A stretch of DNA of 33,848 nucleotides from Clostridia bacterium. GTDB lineage: Bacteria; Bacillota; Clostridia; Oscillospirales; Acutalibacteraceae. Under the pieces are notes generated by a model. That model saw only the letters and a program-made list of their open reading frames with translations, did not search any database and was not told the DNA's origin. The stretch spans positions 1-33,848 of the forward strand of contig JAFSYM010000005.1 of NCBI GenBank assembly GCA_017450005.1, written 5' to 3'. Positions 1 to 8,350 of this stretch are shown here, one piece after another (the stretch's first letter is position 1; the number at the start of each line of letters is the position of its first letter). The position numbers and the translations under genes were made by a program.

Positions 1-285
1 GTTTGCGTGCTTATCGAATATCATCAATGCACTTTTACTCTTCAGATATCCCATAAACTCCGATACTGCCATATGTGGCGGTATCTCTACAAGCATATGT
101 ATGTGATCCGGACAGCACTCTGCTTCTATGATATTGACGTGTCTATTCTCACACAGTTGTCTCAGTATCTTTCCTATGTCCGCTTTTAGTTCTCGGTATA
201 TTACTTGTCTTCTATACTTCGGCGCAAACACTATATGATACTTGCATCTCCATTTTGAATGTGATAAACTGTTTATGTCTTTCAT
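1..285 (-). CDS. tnpA: IS200/IS605-family TnpA transposase, 3' end cut by window edge
   Basis: The first 95 codons of a small single-strand DNA transposase (Y1/HUH family), read leftwards from ATG at 285; the rest lies outside the window. The protein begins MKDINSLSHSKWRCKYHIVF followed by APKYRR, the typical N-terminus of this family. The metal-binding HUH motif is visible as HIH within CPDHIHMLVEIPP. The catalytic tyrosine should lie further downstream and cannot be seen. AGGAGG sits 6 nt before the ATG; an earlier ATG at 290 meets TGA at once and is excluded. Known family members excise and insert single-stranded copies using subterminal hairpins, and one such hairpin is present upstream at 384-402. 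Base composition is clearly more AT-rich than the neighbouring genes, which fits an acquired element. Whether the copy is intact cannot be judged. Confidence 0.93.
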   Translation of the reverse strand, partial: MKDINSLSHSKWRCKYHIVFAPKYRRQVIYRELKADIGKILRQLCENRHVNIIEAECCPDHIHMLVEIPPHMAVSEFMGYLKSKSALMIFDKHAN

Positions 286-291
286 GACATT

Positions 292-347
292 CCTCCTATG
301 TTCTCTTTACTGTGGTTGGCAAACCCACTGTATTCTATCATAGGAGG
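292..347 (-). promoter_or_regulatory. 5'-UTR hairpin sequestering the tnpA ribosome-binding site
   Basis: In the transposase leader, CCTCCTATG (minus strand, 347-339) is exactly complementary to CATAGGAGG (300-292), which contains the Shine-Dalgarno sequence. A smaller imperfect stem (GTGGGTT / AACCAC) is nested in the loop. Folding would hide the ribosome-binding site. Translational repression by a leader stem-loop is documented for IS200; that this one acts the same way is inference. Confidence 0.65.
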
Positions 348-383
348 TTCTTCTTTTTCTTCTCTATAAGATTCTTTTATTTC

Positions 384-402
384 CCACTCGTTTAACGAGT
401 GG
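384..402. repeat. IS200/IS605 subterminal hairpin (left end of element)
   Basis: CCACTCGTTTAACGAGTGG is a perfect 9-bp-arm hairpin with a one-base loop, upstream of the leftward tnpA. Position and shape match the end hairpins that TnpA recognises in IS200/IS605 elements. The element boundary probably lies just right of it, around 403-420. The exact cleavage site cannot be fixed because the other end is outside the window. Confidence 0.65.
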
Positions 403-430
403 TTTTTTCTTGCCTGTTCGGCGCCAAAGC

Positions 431-470
431 AAACGCTGTTCTTCCATAGTCGGAGGAACAGCGTTTTTCT
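431..470. terminator. Rho-independent terminator, possibly bidirectional
   Basis: AAACGCTGTTC (431-441) pairs with GAACAGCGTTT (456-466). A T-rich run follows on the plus strand. On the minus strand the tract is weaker (GTTTGCTTTGG), but it lies 13 nt beyond the stop of the large metallophosphoesterase gene, whose operon it would close. Confidence 0.7.
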
Positions 471-482
471 TTATTCTATTGT

Positions 483-3400
483 TTATGCATCCCCGTCTTT
501 TTTGCGTGTGCCGGCCAACAGCGCAACCAGCGCCGCGCCGAACAGCACGCTCACCGTAATGACTGGTGTGCTGCCGCCGAGCACTGGAATGCCGTTGCGC
601 ATACGCGTACCCCGGCTGCCCGGCGAGCCGGAATTTCCAGTTGTACCGGAGTTACCGATTATGCCGGATGCGGCGGAATTACCGGGTGTTCCGAAATTAC
701 CGGGTGCGGCGGAATTACCGGGTGCGGCGGAATTACCGGGTGTGGCGGAATTGCCGGGTGCGGCGGAATTGCCGGGTGTTGCGGAATTGCCGGGCGTGGC
801 GGAATTGCCGGGCGTGGCGGAATTGCCGGGCGTGGCGGAATTGCCGGATGTGGCGGAATTGCCGGGTGTGGCGGAATTGCCGGAATTGCCGGAATTGCCG
901 GATGTGGCGGAATTGCCGGATGTGGCGGAATTGCCGGATGTGCCAGAATTGCCGGTCGTACCGGAATTGCCTGTGCCGGAATCGTCCTGCGTGCCGCTGC
1001 CGTTGTGGATAATCCTGACCTCCGCCTCGTCCATCGGCGGCAGATCCATCTCTACAATATCCTCTGCCGCACGCACAAACAGTTCGTCTTCGAGCTGCTC
1101 TGCCAGCGGCGTTTGCGGTGCTTCAACCGGCGTTTGCGCAGGCAGCGGGAGCGCCTTTTTCTGCGCGGTCTTCTGCACGGCAAAGCTGTCAAAGCAAGCG
1201 CTCTGTCCCTGCTCATCTACGGTGAATGCGTCGAAATAGAGCGTATCACCGCGGAACTGCAGCGCCGAATAGATCGGCAAATCCGTATCGTACAGTTTCT
1301 CTGCGCGCGGGAACAGCTTGTCAGTCTCACGCGGATCTTTTGGCTTGTAATTCTTGACGCCTGCCGTCCCGCTGATTACATAGAACGTGCCGTAAGGGTC
1401 AATCTTCATTGTATAATCCCGTCCGCCGTAGGAAACGGTCTTCGTCCGGGCGCGCATGACGATGTTGCTGAGCATGGCGTCGGTACGCAGGTACACATGA
1501 TCGTGTCCTTCAAGCACCATGTCGATCCCGAGCTGCGGCATCAGCCGCTTGAACTGGCGGCGCATGGCGACGACTTCCTTGTCGTCAAAGTGCGAACCGT
1601 TGGAGTAGACCGCCTTATGCAGCACAACGACCTTCCACTGCGCGCCGGATGCACTCGCGCTCGCGCGCAGCCACTGTACCTGTGTATCGGACAGGCCGTC
1701 CTTATTGGTCGCGTCGTTTGTATTGAGCACCATGAAGTGCACATTGTTGTAGTCAAAGTCGTAGTACACGCCGTTTTCCGTATCCTGCTGCGGGACATTC
1801 GGCAGCACAAAGTTGTCGGTCAGCACGCTGCCGGTCTTTTCATGATTGCCGGCCGCAGGCATAAATACGGTGGACATGAGCACGTCCGAAGAAACGTCGG
1901 CAAACGCCTGCCACTGGCGGACGTTGGTACCCAGATCCACCTGATCGCCGGAGCTGACGACCAGATCGGTCTGCGGATACTGCGCAAATGCGCTGCGCAA
2001 AACTGTATGGAACTTCTCGTATTGACCTGCGTTCTGCGCCTGCGGATCGGTCACATGCAGAAGCGTTACGTTCTGCGAACCGTCCGCCATTTTGAACGTG
2101 CCGCCCTCGCTCCACCAGCCGCGCCGCGCGTCGCCCACGCGGAAGCGGTATGTTTCGCCCTGTTTGAGCCCGGTGATCTGTACCGTGTGCCGGGTCATCG
2201 GCAGCGGTGCGTTCAGGAAGCCGATCACACCGAGATCCGCGCCCGGATAGGTACGGTCGTGCCGCTCGGTCGTTGCCGACACGCCGCGTGTCGTCGGGCT
2301 TCCCGTGAAGGATGCACCCTCCGGCACGATCTCGATGTCGGTGCCGCGCACGCTGAATTTCGTATACCAACTGACATTGCGGCTCGTCGCCGCGTCCGCG
2401 CCGGTCGTTACGGTCACGATCGTCGGCAGACGATAATTCTCGCGTGTCGCCGGCACATCACGCGGTGCAGCGCTCAGGCTGCGCGTCAGATCCTCGCCGT
2501 CGCCGTGATCGGTCACGATATCGCCGATCATGGAAGCAATCGTCTCGCCCATGGCGTCGAACTGGCTTTGGGTCATATACTCCTCAATCAAATGATCGGC
2601 AATGCCGTTGATGCTCGTAAATTCCGGCAGGAAACCAAGGCCGAGCACGCTGTTGATGACGTTGGTGTAGCTCTTGTCGCCGCGAAGCAGTAGAGAAAGC
2701 ATACCGTCGACGACCTGCATGGACACATGGCCGAGCGTACCGCACGGGAAGAGCGTGTCGATGTTGAACTGGATCTGACCGAGCAGCCGCTGCTGCACCA
2801 GATCATTCAGAAGCACATCATACAGCAGATTAAACAGCTTCTCCGCGCCGCCCCGGTTGCGGAAAAAGTCGAGCACATCCTGCAAAAACGGATCGTCCTC
2901 GATGGTCTGGTTGCCGCTGTAGAGCACGACCAGCGCACTGTACGCCGCCTCTTCAAAAGTGCCGGGACGCGACGGATCGCCGAAGCCGTAGCTGTCGATG
3001 TATTTGGTACAGGGCAGCTCGGAGACAGTGAAGCTCGTCAGCTTGCCCACAACATCGCGCACAAGCGCCTCCGCGTCGTCGCGGCTTGTGAGCACCGTCT
3101 GCCGAAGCTGCGTGTCGATATCCGCCAGAAAACTCATGACATTTTTGGCTGTAAAGATTTCAATACTGCCCAAACGCACATCCACATAGTGCGCAATGAG
3201 CTGCTCGACGTCGAGGTCGTACTCGCTCTTGAGTGCGGCCAGAATGCTGCCCTCGCGCTCGATCGCGGCAAACAAATCGTCCAGAACGCCGCCGAGGAAA
3301 CTCATCGCCAGATCGGCAAGTCCGGATTTGTACGACTTTTGGAATGAGTAGCTCTGGCCGTACGGCACATCGAACGTCTGTCCGCGCACCGTCACCGGCT

Positions 3401-4436
3401 GCACACAGTCCACGTCAAACGTCTGCACGTCAGCGGTCAGGTATGCCCCCGTGTTGTCAAAACGGATTTCGCGGAACAAGTTCGGAAATCCGGTCAAAGA
3501 AGGCGTGCTGATGTCGTACAGCACGTTGCCCTCGTCGCTGACCCAGTCGGTCACGCTCACGTCGTGCATGTGGCCGGTAATCATATAGGACAGCCCCGCG
3601 TCCGCGAACGCCTCGGCGCGTTCCTGCCAGTTGTCTACCAGGAAGGGCTGGAAGATGGCGGACTGCACCTTGAAGTGCTCGACAATGCCGTGATGCTCCA
3701 TACCGATCACTTCCTCGCCGCAGCGCTTTGCGTCCTCGATTTCATCGAGCGCCCATGCCATCAGTTCATCCGTAATTCTGCCGTCGGTCTGCTTGACGTC
3801 CTTGCCGCTGTTTGTCACATCGGCTGTGTATTTGTTGACGTCGAGAACAATCAGACGGTAGCCGCCGTCAAGCTGCACAGAGTAGGAAAGCTGCCCTGCA
3901 CCGTCCGACGTAAACGTATGGTATGCAAGATCGTAGCCGAGATTGCGGTAGATTTCGCGGAATTCTTCGGGTGACGTCGGCCGTGCGGATGCCTTCCGGC
4001 CGCTTTCAAATGTGACGCCGTTGAAATTGTTGATATCATGGTTGCCATTGATAACTATGACGGACAATCCCGTCTCCTGCTCGAACTGTTCAAGCCGTTC
4101 GGCAAGCTCGACGTGTGCGTCATACTCGCCGTTGGCTGTCAGATCGCCCGGCAGCAGCACATATTTCATCCCGTTTTCTTCGGCATGCACAGTCAGTGCG
4201 GCAAGCGCGGACTCGAGCAGAGCCGGCGTTTCATAGCGCTCGGATGCGTTGTTCTGCGCAAACTGCATGAATGCATCGCACCAGTTGCCGGTCATCTTCT
4301 CAGCAAAGTAGTGCACATCTGACACGATCCCGACCTGCAGAGGTGATTGCGCGTCCGCCGCGAATGCCCCCAACGACGGCAGCAGCAACGCCGCACACAA
4401 AAGTACAGACAGGATCGTTTTATATACCTTTCGCAT
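483..4436 (-). CDS. Secreted, membrane-anchored protein with two metallophosphoesterase domains and a hexapeptide-repeat stalk
   Basis: A 1317-residue exported hydrolase. A signal peptide (1-26, cleavage after AFA) leads to a first calcineurin-like metallophosphoesterase domain at about 33-340, with DVH (40-42), GDLT (97-100), GNHD (131-134), HH (248-249) and GHMH (288-291). Residues 370-660 are helical-looking and unrecognised. A fibronectin-III-like domain of the purple-acid-phosphatase type follows (about 668-785). A second metallophosphoesterase domain (about 790-1075) has D797, GDQ (830-832), GNHE (863-866), LH (939-940) and GHDH (977-980). Low-complexity GNSATP repeats fill 1151-1272, then a hydrophobic segment (1290-1309) and a basic RKKDGDA tail. 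No LPXTG motif is seen, so membrane anchoring is inferred. GGAGGAG precedes the ATG. It is last in the operon, 40 nt after the GH3 gene. Substrate is unknown; phosphomonoesters or diesters are likely. Confidence 0.88.
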   Translation of the reverse strand: MRKVYKTILSVLLCAALLLPSLGAFAADAQSPLQVGIVSDVHYFAEKMTGNWCDAFMQFAQNNASERYETPALLESALAALTVHAEENGMKYVLLPGDLTANGEYDAHVELAERLEQFEQETGLSVIVINGNHDINNFNGVTFESGRKASARPTSPEEFREIYRNLGYDLAYHTFTSDGAGQLSYSVQLDGGYRLIVLDVNKYTADVTNSGKDVKQTDGRITDELMAWALDEIEDAKRCGEEVIGMEHHGIVEHFKVQSAIFQPFLVDNWQERAEAFADAGLSYMITGHMHDVSVTDWVSDEGNVLYDISTPSLTGFPNLFREIRFDNTGAYLTADVQTFDVDCVQPVTVRGQTFDVPYGQSYSFQKSYKSGLADLAMSFLGGVLDDLFAAIEREGSILAALKSEYDLDVEQLIAHYVDVRLGSIEIFTAKNVMSFLADIDTQLRQTVLTSRDDAEALVRDVVGKLTSFTVSELPCTKYIDSYGFGDPSRPGTFEEAAYSALVVLYSGNQTIEDDPFLQDVLDFFRNRGGAEKLFNLLYDVLLNDLVQQRLLGQIQFNIDTLFPCGTLGHVSMQVVDGMLSLLLRGDKSYTNVINSVLGLGFLPEFTSINGIADHLIEEYMTQSQFDAMGETIASMIGDIVTDHGDGEDLTRSLSAAPRDVPATRENYRLPTIVTVTTGADAATSRNVSWYTKFSVRGTDIEIVPEGASFTGSPTTRGVSATTERHDRTYPGADLGVIGFLNAPLPMTRHTVQITGLKQGETYRFRVGDARRGWWSEGGTFKMADGSQNVTLLHVTDPQAQNAGQYEKFHTVLRSAFAQYPQTDLVVSSGDQVDLGTNVRQWQAFADVSSDVLMSTVFMPAAGNHEKTGSVLTDNFVLPNVPQQDTENGVYYDFDYNNVHFMVLNTNDATNKDGLSDTQVQWLRASASASGAQWKVVVLHKAVYSNGSHFDDKEVVAMRRQFKRLMPQLGIDMVLEGHDHVYLRTDAMLSNIVMRARTKTVSYGGRDYTMKIDPYGTFYVISGTAGVKNYKPKDPRETDKLFPRAEKLYDTDLPIYSALQFRGDTLYFDAFTVDEQGQSACFDSFAVQKTAQKKALPLPAQTPVEAPQTPLAEQLEDELFVRAAEDIVEMDLPPMDEAEVRIIHNGSGTQDDSGTGNSGTTGNSGTSGNSATSGNSATSGNSGNSGNSATPGNSATSGNSATPGNSATPGNSATPGNSATPGNSAAPGNSATPGNSAAPGNSAAPGNFGTPGNSAASGIIGNSGTTGNSGSPGSRGTRMRNGIPVLGGSTPVITVSVLFGAALVALLAGTRKKDGDA
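620..986 (-). repeat. 18-bp tandem repeat encoding GNSATP hexapeptides
   Basis: Near-identical 18-bp units (plus-strand form GCGGAATTGCCGGGTGTG) run through the 3' end of the double metallophosphoesterase gene, encoding about 20 copies of GNS-A/G-T/A-P/S. The middle copies are the most alike, suggesting recent unit duplication. Because the unit length is a multiple of three, copy-number change keeps the reading frame and alters only stalk length. There are no unique spacers, so this is not a CRISPR array. Confidence 0.9.
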
Positions 4437-4476
4437 AAATTGCTCCTCCGATCGAAGACGGCGATGCCGTCCCTGG

Positions 4477-6921
4477 TTAAATGGTTTTCAGAAAACCGCC
4501 GAGATTGCGCACGATGTGCGGCACGCCCTTGACGATCTTGCCGACGCCGTTCAGGGGCTTGTCGTCGTTGAGAATCTGCAGGAAACCGTCGGCCATCTCC
4601 TCGCTGAACAGACCGCCGCTCATCGAGACAAAATTGCGGATCGGCGTCTGTGTGGCCACAGCTTCTGCCATACCGGAATTGCCCTTGTCCACCATGCGTG
4701 TGATCGTCGTGACCGCCTTGTGGATACGGCCGCCCCAGCGGGTGCCCTGCGCGTCCTCGATGTTGCCCGTCAGACCGATTGCGCCGGCCTTCTGCGGGTC
4801 GGGCAGCGCATGTCCGAGCACAGCCTCGAACTGCACGGCCGGGATATGCTGCACCTGACCCGTGTAGTAATCCGGTGCGCTCGCGCGGTGATCGGGGATC
4901 GCAACGTCCGGACGGGTCGAACGCACCGTGACCGTCTGATGCAGACGGATGTCCGCGCTCGATGCGCCGACCAGAATTTCGAAGTCGCCGCTCTCGACGT
5001 GCCAGTCGTGAATACTCGTATTGAAGTATGCGAAAGCGCGTTTGCCGAGCGTGACAGTGATGCGCTTCGCCTCGCCCGCTTTCAGGAAAACTTTTTTGAA
5101 CGCCTTGAGCTCCTTGAGCGGCCGGAACGCGGTACTTTCAACGTCGCGCACATAAATCTGCGCAATCTCCGCACCGTCGCGTTCGCCCGTGTTTTTCACC
5201 AGGAACGACAGCGTCAGCCGCTCGTTGTCCGCCATATCACGGCAGCCGAGATGCAGATCGGAATAGCGGAAGCTCGTATAGGACAACCCGTATCCGAACG
5301 GGAAGCGCACTTTTTTCTGCGCTTTTTCGTAATAGCGATAGCCGATATAGATACTCTCGCGGTATTCGACCGTGGCGGGATTGCCGGGGAAGTTGTCGCG
5401 GCACGGCGCGCTGTGCTCGCAGATCGGGTATGTTTCCGCAAGTTTGCCGGACGGATTGACGACGCCGGTCAGAATGTCCGCCGCCGCTGCGGCGCCCGCC
5501 TGCCCGCCGAGATAGGTGTTGAGCACACCCTTCACGCAGTCCAGCCACGGAATCGCAACCGGCGCGCCGCCTGCCAGCACGGCAACCGTGTTGGGATTGG
5601 CCTCGGCCACAGCCCGTACAAGCACGTTGTGCGCATGCGGCATAGCCATCGTCGTACGGTCAAAGCCCTCGGACTCGAAGTCGTCTGTCAGACCCACAAA
5701 GACCAGCGCCACATCGGCGCGTGCGGCTGCCGCAACCGCCTCGTCCAGCAGCGCCTGATCCGCCGTCTGCGCGCCGCCGCTGTAGCCGCGCGCATAGATC
5801 ACATCGAAACCTGCCTGCCGCAGACACTCGAGCGCATTATCGAGCTTTGTCGGATTGATCTGCGAACTGCCTGCGCCCTGATAGCGCGGCGCATGCGCCA
5901 TTTCGCCGATGACGGCCAGCTTCTGCCCCTTGCGCACCGGCAGCACGCCGTCCTCGTTCTTCAGCAGCACCATCGACTCCGCCGCGATGCGACGCGCGAG
6001 GGCGTGCTGTTTTTCTTCATCTACCGTATAGCCCGGTTTTTTGTTCGCCTGCGCGCGCAGCATCAGGTCGAGCACTCTGTCCGCGCACGCGTCCAGCGCC
6101 GCTTCGTCGAGTGTGCCCGCCTGCACCGCTTCCACGATCTTGCGCGTGCCGATACCTGCGGACGAGGGCATTTCCAGATCGTTGCCCGCGGCAATACCGG
6201 ACGGACGGTCGTTGACCGCACCCCAGTCGGACACGACCACGCCGTCAAAGCCCCACTCCCGGCGCAGCACCTGCGTTTGCAGCCATTCGTTCTCCGAGCA
6301 ATATGTACCGTTGAGCCGGTTGTATGCATTCATAACCGTCCACGGATGCGCACGTTTGACCGCCTTTTCAAACGCCGTCAGGTAGATCTCGCGCAGCGCG
6401 CGCTCGTCCACCACGGACGAAACGGTCATGCGGCGCGTCTCCTGACTGTTGGCCGCAAAATGCTTGAGCGAAGCCCCGACGCCCGTCTCCTGCAAGCCCT
6501 CGATCCATGCGGCGGCCATCTCTCCGGCAAGCACGGGATCTTCCGAAAAATACTCAAAGTTGCGCCCGCATAAGGGAGAGCGTTTCATGTTGACGCCGGG
6601 GCCAAGCAGTACAGAAACGCCTTCCGCCAGGCACCGCTCGCCGAGCGCGCGTCCCATCTCACGCAGAAGCTGCGGGTCCCAGGAACACGCCGTCGTGCAC
6701 GCAGTTGGGAAACACGTCGCGGGCACGGAGTTGCCCAGACCGATCGTTCCGTTTTTGTGCTCGGCGTCCTGCTTGCGCAATCCGTGCGGGCCGTCGCAGA
6801 CCATCACCTGCCCGATGCCGAGCTTCGGGACAGCCTTGAGATGCCAGAAATCCGCGCCGTCGCACAGTGCAGCTTTTTCTTCGAGTGTCAGCTTTTTTAA
6901 AAGATCCTGATGCTTGAGCAT
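4477..6921 (-). CDS. Glycoside hydrolase family 3, beta-glucosidase-like
   Basis: An 814-residue cytoplasmic-looking glycosidase (no signal peptide) that would release terminal beta-linked sugars from imported oligosaccharides. The N-terminal barrel shows the KHFAANSQE block (KH at 153-154) and the nucleophile aspartate D232 in VVVSDWGAVND. The second sandwich domain carries ESEGFDR with E418 as the likely acid/base, then a GGQAGAAAAADILTG-type block. A C-terminal fibronectin-III-like domain follows (about 570-680). Roughly 120 extra C-terminal residues are less typical. The start is set at 6921 because AGAGAGG lies just upstream and MLKHQDLLKKLTLEEK is the normal GH3 beginning; a longer frame reaching 6996 would run into rmuC. 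It begins 25 nt after rmuC and is followed by the double metallophosphoesterase. The exact sugar specificity cannot be read from sequence. Confidence 0.93.
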   Translation of the reverse strand: MLKHQDLLKKLTLEEKAALCDGADFWHLKAVPKLGIGQVMVCDGPHGLRKQDAEHKNGTIGLGNSVPATCFPTACTTACSWDPQLLREMGRALGERCLAEGVSVLLGPGVNMKRSPLCGRNFEYFSEDPVLAGEMAAAWIEGLQETGVGASLKHFAANSQETRRMTVSSVVDERALREIYLTAFEKAVKRAHPWTVMNAYNRLNGTYCSENEWLQTQVLRREWGFDGVVVSDWGAVNDRPSGIAAGNDLEMPSSAGIGTRKIVEAVQAGTLDEAALDACADRVLDLMLRAQANKKPGYTVDEEKQHALARRIAAESMVLLKNEDGVLPVRKGQKLAVIGEMAHAPRYQGAGSSQINPTKLDNALECLRQAGFDVIYARGYSGGAQTADQALLDEAVAAAARADVALVFVGLTDDFESEGFDRTTMAMPHAHNVLVRAVAEANPNTVAVLAGGAPVAIPWLDCVKGVLNTYLGGQAGAAAAADILTGVVNPSGKLAETYPICEHSAPCRDNFPGNPATVEYRESIYIGYRYYEKAQKKVRFPFGYGLSYTSFRYSDLHLGCRDMADNERLTLSFLVKNTGERDGAEIAQIYVRDVESTAFRPLKELKAFKKVFLKAGEAKRITVTLGKRAFAYFNTSIHDWHVESGDFEILVGASSADIRLHQTVTVRSTRPDVAIPDHRASAPDYYTGQVQHIPAVQFEAVLGHALPDPQKAGAIGLTGNIEDAQGTRWGGRIHKAVTTITRMVDKGNSGMAEAVATQTPIRNFVSMSGGLFSEEMADGFLQILNDDKPLNGVGKIVKGVPHIVRNLGGFLKTI

Positions 6922-6946
6922 AATCGTAAACCTCTCTGTTCTATTG

Positions 6947-8161
6947 TTACCCTTGCAGAAGCGCGTCGGCCTCTGCGTCTGTGATGGTTTCCACATTTTT
7001 GAGCTTGCCCGCTATGATGCGGTTGCGATCCTGCGCTTCGTCGAGAGAGCGTCCCGCCTCGTCGATCTTGCGCCTGGCTTTTTGCAGCACGTCGCCGAAC
7101 TTATCGTACTGCTGCCGCACGGCAGAGAGCAGAAGCCGCACCTCGTCGGCCTTTTTGTTGACCGCGACGGCGCGAAATCCCATGGCCAGAGAATTGAGCA
7201 GCGCCGTAATGGTGGATGGGCCTGCCAGCAGAACGCCGCACTCGCGCTGGATGCGTTCGGCCAATCCCGACCGCGCGGACAGAATCTCGGCATACAGTCC
7301 CTCCGTCGCCAGATACAGAATGGCGAACGGCGTCGTCTCGGGCACACGGATATACTTGCTGACCGTCCGCGCCTCGTGCAGGACGACCGTTTCGAGCGCC
7401 TTGCGCGCCGCGGCCGCCGACTGCGCGTCGCCGGACTCGGCAAATGTGCAGTAGCGCACATAGTCCTCCATCGGAAATTTGGAGTCGATCGGCAGAAAAG
7501 CCGTCGTTCCGTCCGTCGACGGAATGCGCACGGCGAACTCCACGCGCTCTTTGGACAGCGGATCGGGCGCGTAATTCTCGACATACATGCCCGGTATCGT
7601 CTGGTCGAGCACGGCGCGAAGCTGTACCTCCGCCCACGTGCCCCTGGCCTTGACGTTGGTCAGTACACGGTTGAGCGCGCTCACGTTGTCCGTCACGCCC
7701 ATGGACAGCTCCTTCATCTCGCCCAGCGATTTGTACACGCTCTCGAGCTGGCGGGACACCGTTTGGAACGATGCGTCCAGACGCGAGCCGAGCGTCGCGG
7801 TCAGCTTTTCGTCCACGGTCTCGCGCATGCGGTCAAGCCTGCGCTCGTTGCTCTCCTGCATGCGGCGCATCTGCTCGGCCGTGTCCGCGCGCAGCGCCTC
7901 GATCTGGTGCGCCATGACGGAAAGCTCCTCGCGCGTCATGCGCTGCAGCTGCTCCTGAAAGAGCGACTGCTCGCGGCGGCTCTGCGAGAACTGCGCCGTA
8001 ACGCCCGCGCCTGTTTGCGAAAGTCTGTCCGCGAGAACAGCCAGCTTTTCCGACGGGTCGGATTGCGCGCTTCGCAGGCGCGAAACCTGCACAAGCAGCA
8101 CGCAAACCAGCACGGTGGAAATTCCTGCGAGAACCGCAGCGATCCAAATGACAGTTTCCAT
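6947..8161 (-). CDS. rmuC: RmuC-family DNA recombination protein
   Basis: A 404-residue protein of the RmuC family, linked in E. coli to limiting rearrangements at inverted repeats and carrying a restriction-endonuclease-like fold. An N-terminal membrane segment (about 4-24) is followed by a long coiled-coil region (about 30-170). The RmuC core follows, containing RGTWAEVQLRAVL, ERVEFAVRIPS, LPIDSKFPMEDY and TPFAILYLATEGLYAE. Length is normal for the family. ATG at 8161 has GGAG 11 nt upstream, and a strong promoter lies at 8199-8227. It is the first gene of the leftward operon with the GH3 glycosidase and double phosphoesterase. That partnership has no obvious functional logic and may only be transcriptional. 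Confidence 0.93.
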   Translation of the reverse strand: METVIWIAAVLAGISTVLVCVLLVQVSRLRSAQSDPSEKLAVLADRLSQTGAGVTAQFSQSRREQSLFQEQLQRMTREELSVMAHQIEALRADTAEQMRRMQESNERRLDRMRETVDEKLTATLGSRLDASFQTVSRQLESVYKSLGEMKELSMGVTDNVSALNRVLTNVKARGTWAEVQLRAVLDQTIPGMYVENYAPDPLSKERVEFAVRIPSTDGTTAFLPIDSKFPMEDYVRYCTFAESGDAQSAAAARKALETVVLHEARTVSKYIRVPETTPFAILYLATEGLYAEILSARSGLAERIQRECGVLLAGPSTITALLNSLAMGFRAVAVNKKADEVRLLLSAVRQQYDKFGDVLQKARRKIDEAGRSLDEAQDRNRIIAGKLKNVETITDAEADALLQG

Positions 8162-8198
8162 GCCTACACTGCTCCATAGTAAGTATTATAATAAATAC

Positions 8199-8227
8199 AG
8201 TATACCATAACTCCATCGTTTCGTCAA
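8199..8227 (-). promoter_or_regulatory. Sigma-A promoter for rmuC operon
   Basis: On the minus strand TTGACG (8227-8222), a 17-nt spacer and TATACT (8204-8199) lie about 38 nt before the rmuC start. This is a near-consensus housekeeping promoter, divergent from the one at 8292. Confidence 0.8.
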
Positions 8228-8291
8228 ATACTTTTCGCACCGGAGCTGCGTCATTTTATATCCTTTTTTTACAAAAAGCGACAGAAAACAG

Positions 8292-8320
8292 TTGAAAAAT
8301 ACCGTCCGGTTTAGTACAAT
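8292..8320 (+). promoter_or_regulatory. Sigma-A promoter for the LCAT-like gene
   Basis: TTGAAA (8292-8297), a 17-nt spacer and TACAAT (8315-8320) lie about 30 nt before the ATG at 8351. It fits a housekeeping promoter well and faces away from the rmuC promoter. Confidence 0.78.
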
Positions 8321-8350
8321 GGAAACAGATCGGAAAAGGAAGTGCTTCGG

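Noticed and set aside
620-986. CRISPR array
   Set aside because: The 18-bp units are tandem with no unique spacers, and they code for a protein stalk.
502-1239. Plus-strand frame with AELPGV repeats
   Set aside because: It is only the reverse reading of the GNSATP repeat; no ribosome site and no continuation into a domain.
1280-4436. Sortase-anchored protein
   Set aside because: The C-terminus has a hydrophobic segment and basic tail but no LPXTG-like motif; IPVLGG is not a convincing replacement.
4516-6573. 685-codon plus-strand frame opposite the GH3 gene
   Set aside because: The GH3 gene on the other strand has full catalytic motifs; the plus frame is rich in Arg/His/Val without domains.
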